Origin: Siphonodentalium dalli | Taxonomy: Eukaryota > Mollusca > Scaphopoda > Gadilida > Siphonodentaliidae | Direction of reading: 5' to 3' | Assembly (NCBI GenBank): GCA_032622095.1 | Contig: CP136065.1 | Span: 117,595,195 to 117,659,194, forward strand | DNA length: 64,000 nucleotides | Shown here: positions 61,411 to 64,000 of the stretch, one piece after another | Layout: each line of letters begins with the position of its first letter | How positions within the stretch are numbered: position 1 is the stretch's first letter | Translations under genes and position numbers: made by a program | Notes under the pieces: model-generated | What the model was told of the DNA's origin: nothing | The model's input: only the letters and a program-made list of their open reading frames with translations | The model's database searches: none

Positions 61411-62410
61411 AGCTCAAGTTAATATTATAACACAATTGAATCTGCCCCATTCAATATAGTTTCCACAAAAAAGTTACAAGAGATATGGACATGTACATAA
61501 GGCCTGTTCAACAATAGTGGTCACAGTGTGCCGTCAAATATAATTTAATCTGAGATAAAAGAAAACGAAGTCAGTGGCACATGACTTTTCATGATCCTCC
61601 AATACTGACATCTGACAAGGTTATATCTGCCCAATATACAGAGGATATCTTTCATGTTTTAGAACAGACTCATTGCCTGACATAAACAACTCGCTGTGTC
61701 GGGCACATGTAGCTGATAAACATGCATAGCAACATTTCTTTTAAACTGAGAAAAATTAGCCACTATATAGCACAATGAACAGAGGAGCACCTGGACATTT
61801 CTTTAAAACATCTGTATCTTCAGGGAGATATGATAACCAGGACTGCTGTCCTCAAAATCTTTGTCAAACCCATTAGATTGATCGATACATCTCTATGTAA
61901 AACCTAATTGTCGTCTTTTATTTTTGCGAACTAATGTTTTTATGATGTTAATGTTATAACGTCTGAAGTATACGCAGTTGTAAATAAATAAATAGTTCTT
62001 TATTGGTGGGACGGATTAATCGCGATAAACAAAATGACAATCGCTCCGATCCGACAAGGTGCTTATATTCCGTGTGTAAGAATCATGTTTTGTGATGCTA
62101 TTTGGATATATAATTTATGAGAATATGTGTAACGCTTTGAACAAGACTATCCTCTATTCCCACCATATATCCACAATATGCAGAGGGTTTCACATCACTT
62201 TAACCTGGGTAACCCTGCTAGTATTATATAAGTATAGTTTATAAGTATATTATATGACTATAGTTTATAAATATAGTATATAAATGTAGTATATACCCAC
62301 ACTATTTCAGCGGGTTCTTCGGCGCTTCTTGAGATCCGTCACGTATTCGTAAGAAGAAAGTTAAGAGCAGAAAAAGAGAACAATATAAGTTGATGCTAAA
62401 CATTTAAGTA
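61411..62410. other. Non-coding, nothing recognised
   Basis: No gene or strong repeat. A TATAGTATAT-rich stretch lies at 62220-62300. Confidence 0.4.
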
Positions 62411-62580
62411 TGTATAAATAGAAGATCTACAACGAGTCCCCAGTTTATAGCGGAATTTACCAAACTAGTCCAGTAAATTAGGTCTGGACCGAGCCTTTGG
62501 CGAGGTTCAGATCTATTTACTGACGAGTTTTGTAATGTCCGCTATAAACTGGAGAGGAGATATAGATTCTATTTATTACA
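62411..62580. mobile_element. Palindromic hairpin element
   Basis: TGTATAAATAGAAGATCTA pairs with TAGATTCTATTTATTACA. CAGTTTATAGCGGA is matched by TCCGCTATAAACTG. The apex is CCGAGCCTTTGGCGAGG. It is about 170 bp and non-coding. Confidence 0.7.
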
Positions 62581-63595
62581 TGATCCAAAAAAAAACGAAA
62601 AAACATACTTAAATCAACAAGTGGGATGCGAAACTAACATCGGCTTCTATAAGGCATACGATGACGTTTCACGTAACTATTCGTTGTTTGCCCGCGTAAA
62701 GAAATAGTCCCAGATAAATTAAGACTCTTTGGCACATTTAATGGCGTATATTTAATGACATAACATACTTTTCAAACTCTTAATTCATGATAGTTTATTG
62801 GAAAAGTATTGGAAGCCATGGTATTTTTGAGACGTAGCGAACAGACGACAAACCAGAAGTCAAAAGTCACCTGGCACTATTTCCTGTTATTAAACGAACG
62901 TTTAATATAACACTTTATAGAATGGGTTTATTGAATGGACTAACGGTAACGAACCATCGCTGCCTCACCGGAGAATCCACCGATGATCCAATAATCGTGA
63001 TATCGAGTGACATTGATACTAAAGAAAACTCTACGCATATATGTTTGCATGTATAGTAAAAAAAATCATATTATATGTTGGCAACTGAGAGTTAATGAAC
63101 AGAGAATGGTATGTTGGTAAATAGGACCTCTACCAGACATCCACTTGCCAACGCGACGGAACTATCCTGTAATAAGATTTAATTTCATCAGCCGGACAAT
63201 GAGTTATGGTCAGCGCCTGAAGGAAACAAATGGAAATTACAATAGTTTCAACGTCAATGGCGGCGGAGAACATTGATTAGTATCGGAAAGTTCCGTCGCA
63301 CCGTCAGAATGAAAGCATAATTATGACTTGTGTGCATGCTTCCTGTGGAATCGACAAATTACGTCCCGATGTTGATACGTGCGACCACTTATTATAGATA
63401 GCAGCCTTTCTGTGAGAAGTATTTGGTTCTGGCATTGACCTGTTAGACCCGTATATAAATGGCCACTCTACCTGTCTGCCTTTTCCCAACCAACACTGTG
63501 TTGATTTAGATCGCTATTTATATCACCTTCACTCAAGCGCCTTTTGGAATAGAAAATGTTCGTTGGAAATGCATTAGTAATTTTCGGAATTATAC
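62581..63595. other. Non-coding, nothing recognised
   Basis: Short open frames only. Confidence 0.4.
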
Positions 63596-63660
63596 AATAT
63601 GTTATATGAATGTTCTATATAATATGCTATATGAATGTTCTATATAATATGCTATATGCC
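63596..63660. repeat. 31-bp tandem duplication
   Basis: Two copies of a unit with ATATGAATGTTCTATATAAT and ATGCTAT, directly adjacent. Confidence 0.9.
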
Positions 63661-64000
63661 AGATATAAAGGGATCGTCCATTATGGACGCCTCAACCGCA
63701 AGCTTTTCATTGAGTTGTCAATGCTATATGTTGTTCATTTCTGTCCACGATAGCGAGGACTTACATAAAGAGATAATTGTTTCAGATTCGCTCTGTTTCG
63801 TTTTGAGTTCCAAATTAACCATCTGGTAATTTCGGGGACCCTCCATGCCCCAAACATACAATAAATATTTTTCCACCCGATTTTTAGACCCCCATCCCAA
63901 GGTTCACACACTTTTGAGTTAATCAGTATTTCATCCACTAACTATATATGGAACTCATATACATAGATAATGATGTTTGCCCAATCTATGTTGCTTCCAT
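63661..64000. other. Window end, nothing recognised
   Basis: Two overlapping short open frames on opposite strands, neither recognisable. Confidence 0.4.

Overview
This window is AT-rich eukaryotic DNA from an animal. It is almost entirely non-coding and very rich in repeats. The only host coding sequence I can support is one exon at 49009-49431 (+): the last exon of a nicotinic acetylcholine receptor-type subunit, with a clean splice acceptor, the post-M3 helix, a short cytoplasmic loop, the MA and M4 helices, and a stop. Intron-rich structure, CR1/L2-type LINEs, many palindromic DNA-transposon derivatives and frequent ACATGTA words suggest a lophotrochozoan invertebrate. A bivalve mollusc is my best guess, but the sequence does not prove it.

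Layout. 1-5970: intergenic DNA with short palindromes and a hAT-like element (2412-3235) carrying a nested palindrome. 5971-10815: a 4.8-kb inverted repeat with arms of about 2.1 kb, nearly identical at the outer ends and diverged toward the centre. Its outer arms are studded with ATGGCGGCC/AAGATGGCGGC words, and its inner arms hold decayed protein-like sequence. 12.6-17.3 kb: three blocks of one 48-bp minisatellite, broken up by hairpins, a larger duplication and a CCAAT/GAACGGAT motif field. 17.3-21.3 kb: small repeats. 21.3-23.6 kb: a two-part minisatellite ending in about 25 homogeneous copies of a 47-bp unit. 23.6-28.3 kb: featureless AT-rich DNA. 28.3-30.3 kb: a possible 2-kb terminal-inverted-repeat (TIR) element containing a LINE tail. 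36.0-45.2 kb: nested inverted repeats around a decayed LINE (37632 to about 41210). 46.2 kb: a second copy of the palindromic element seen at 185. 49.0-49.4 kb: the receptor exon. 53.05-54.19 kb: a hAT-like element with CCGGACC-rich ends. 57.2-57.9 kb: a 5'-truncated LINE. 58.9-61.4 kb: a diverged tandem array with a monomer of about 130-150 bp. 62.4 kb: another palindrome.

The features do not form an operon or pathway. The receptor exon implies that the rest of its gene lies upstream, beyond introns I could not resolve, and everything else is the repeat landscape around it. The most unusual items are the large inverted repeat at 5971-10815, the nested inverted-repeat assembly at 36-45 kb, the palindromes tipped with the stable GCGAAGC mini-hairpin, and the 2A-like DVEVQPGP motif in the LINE.
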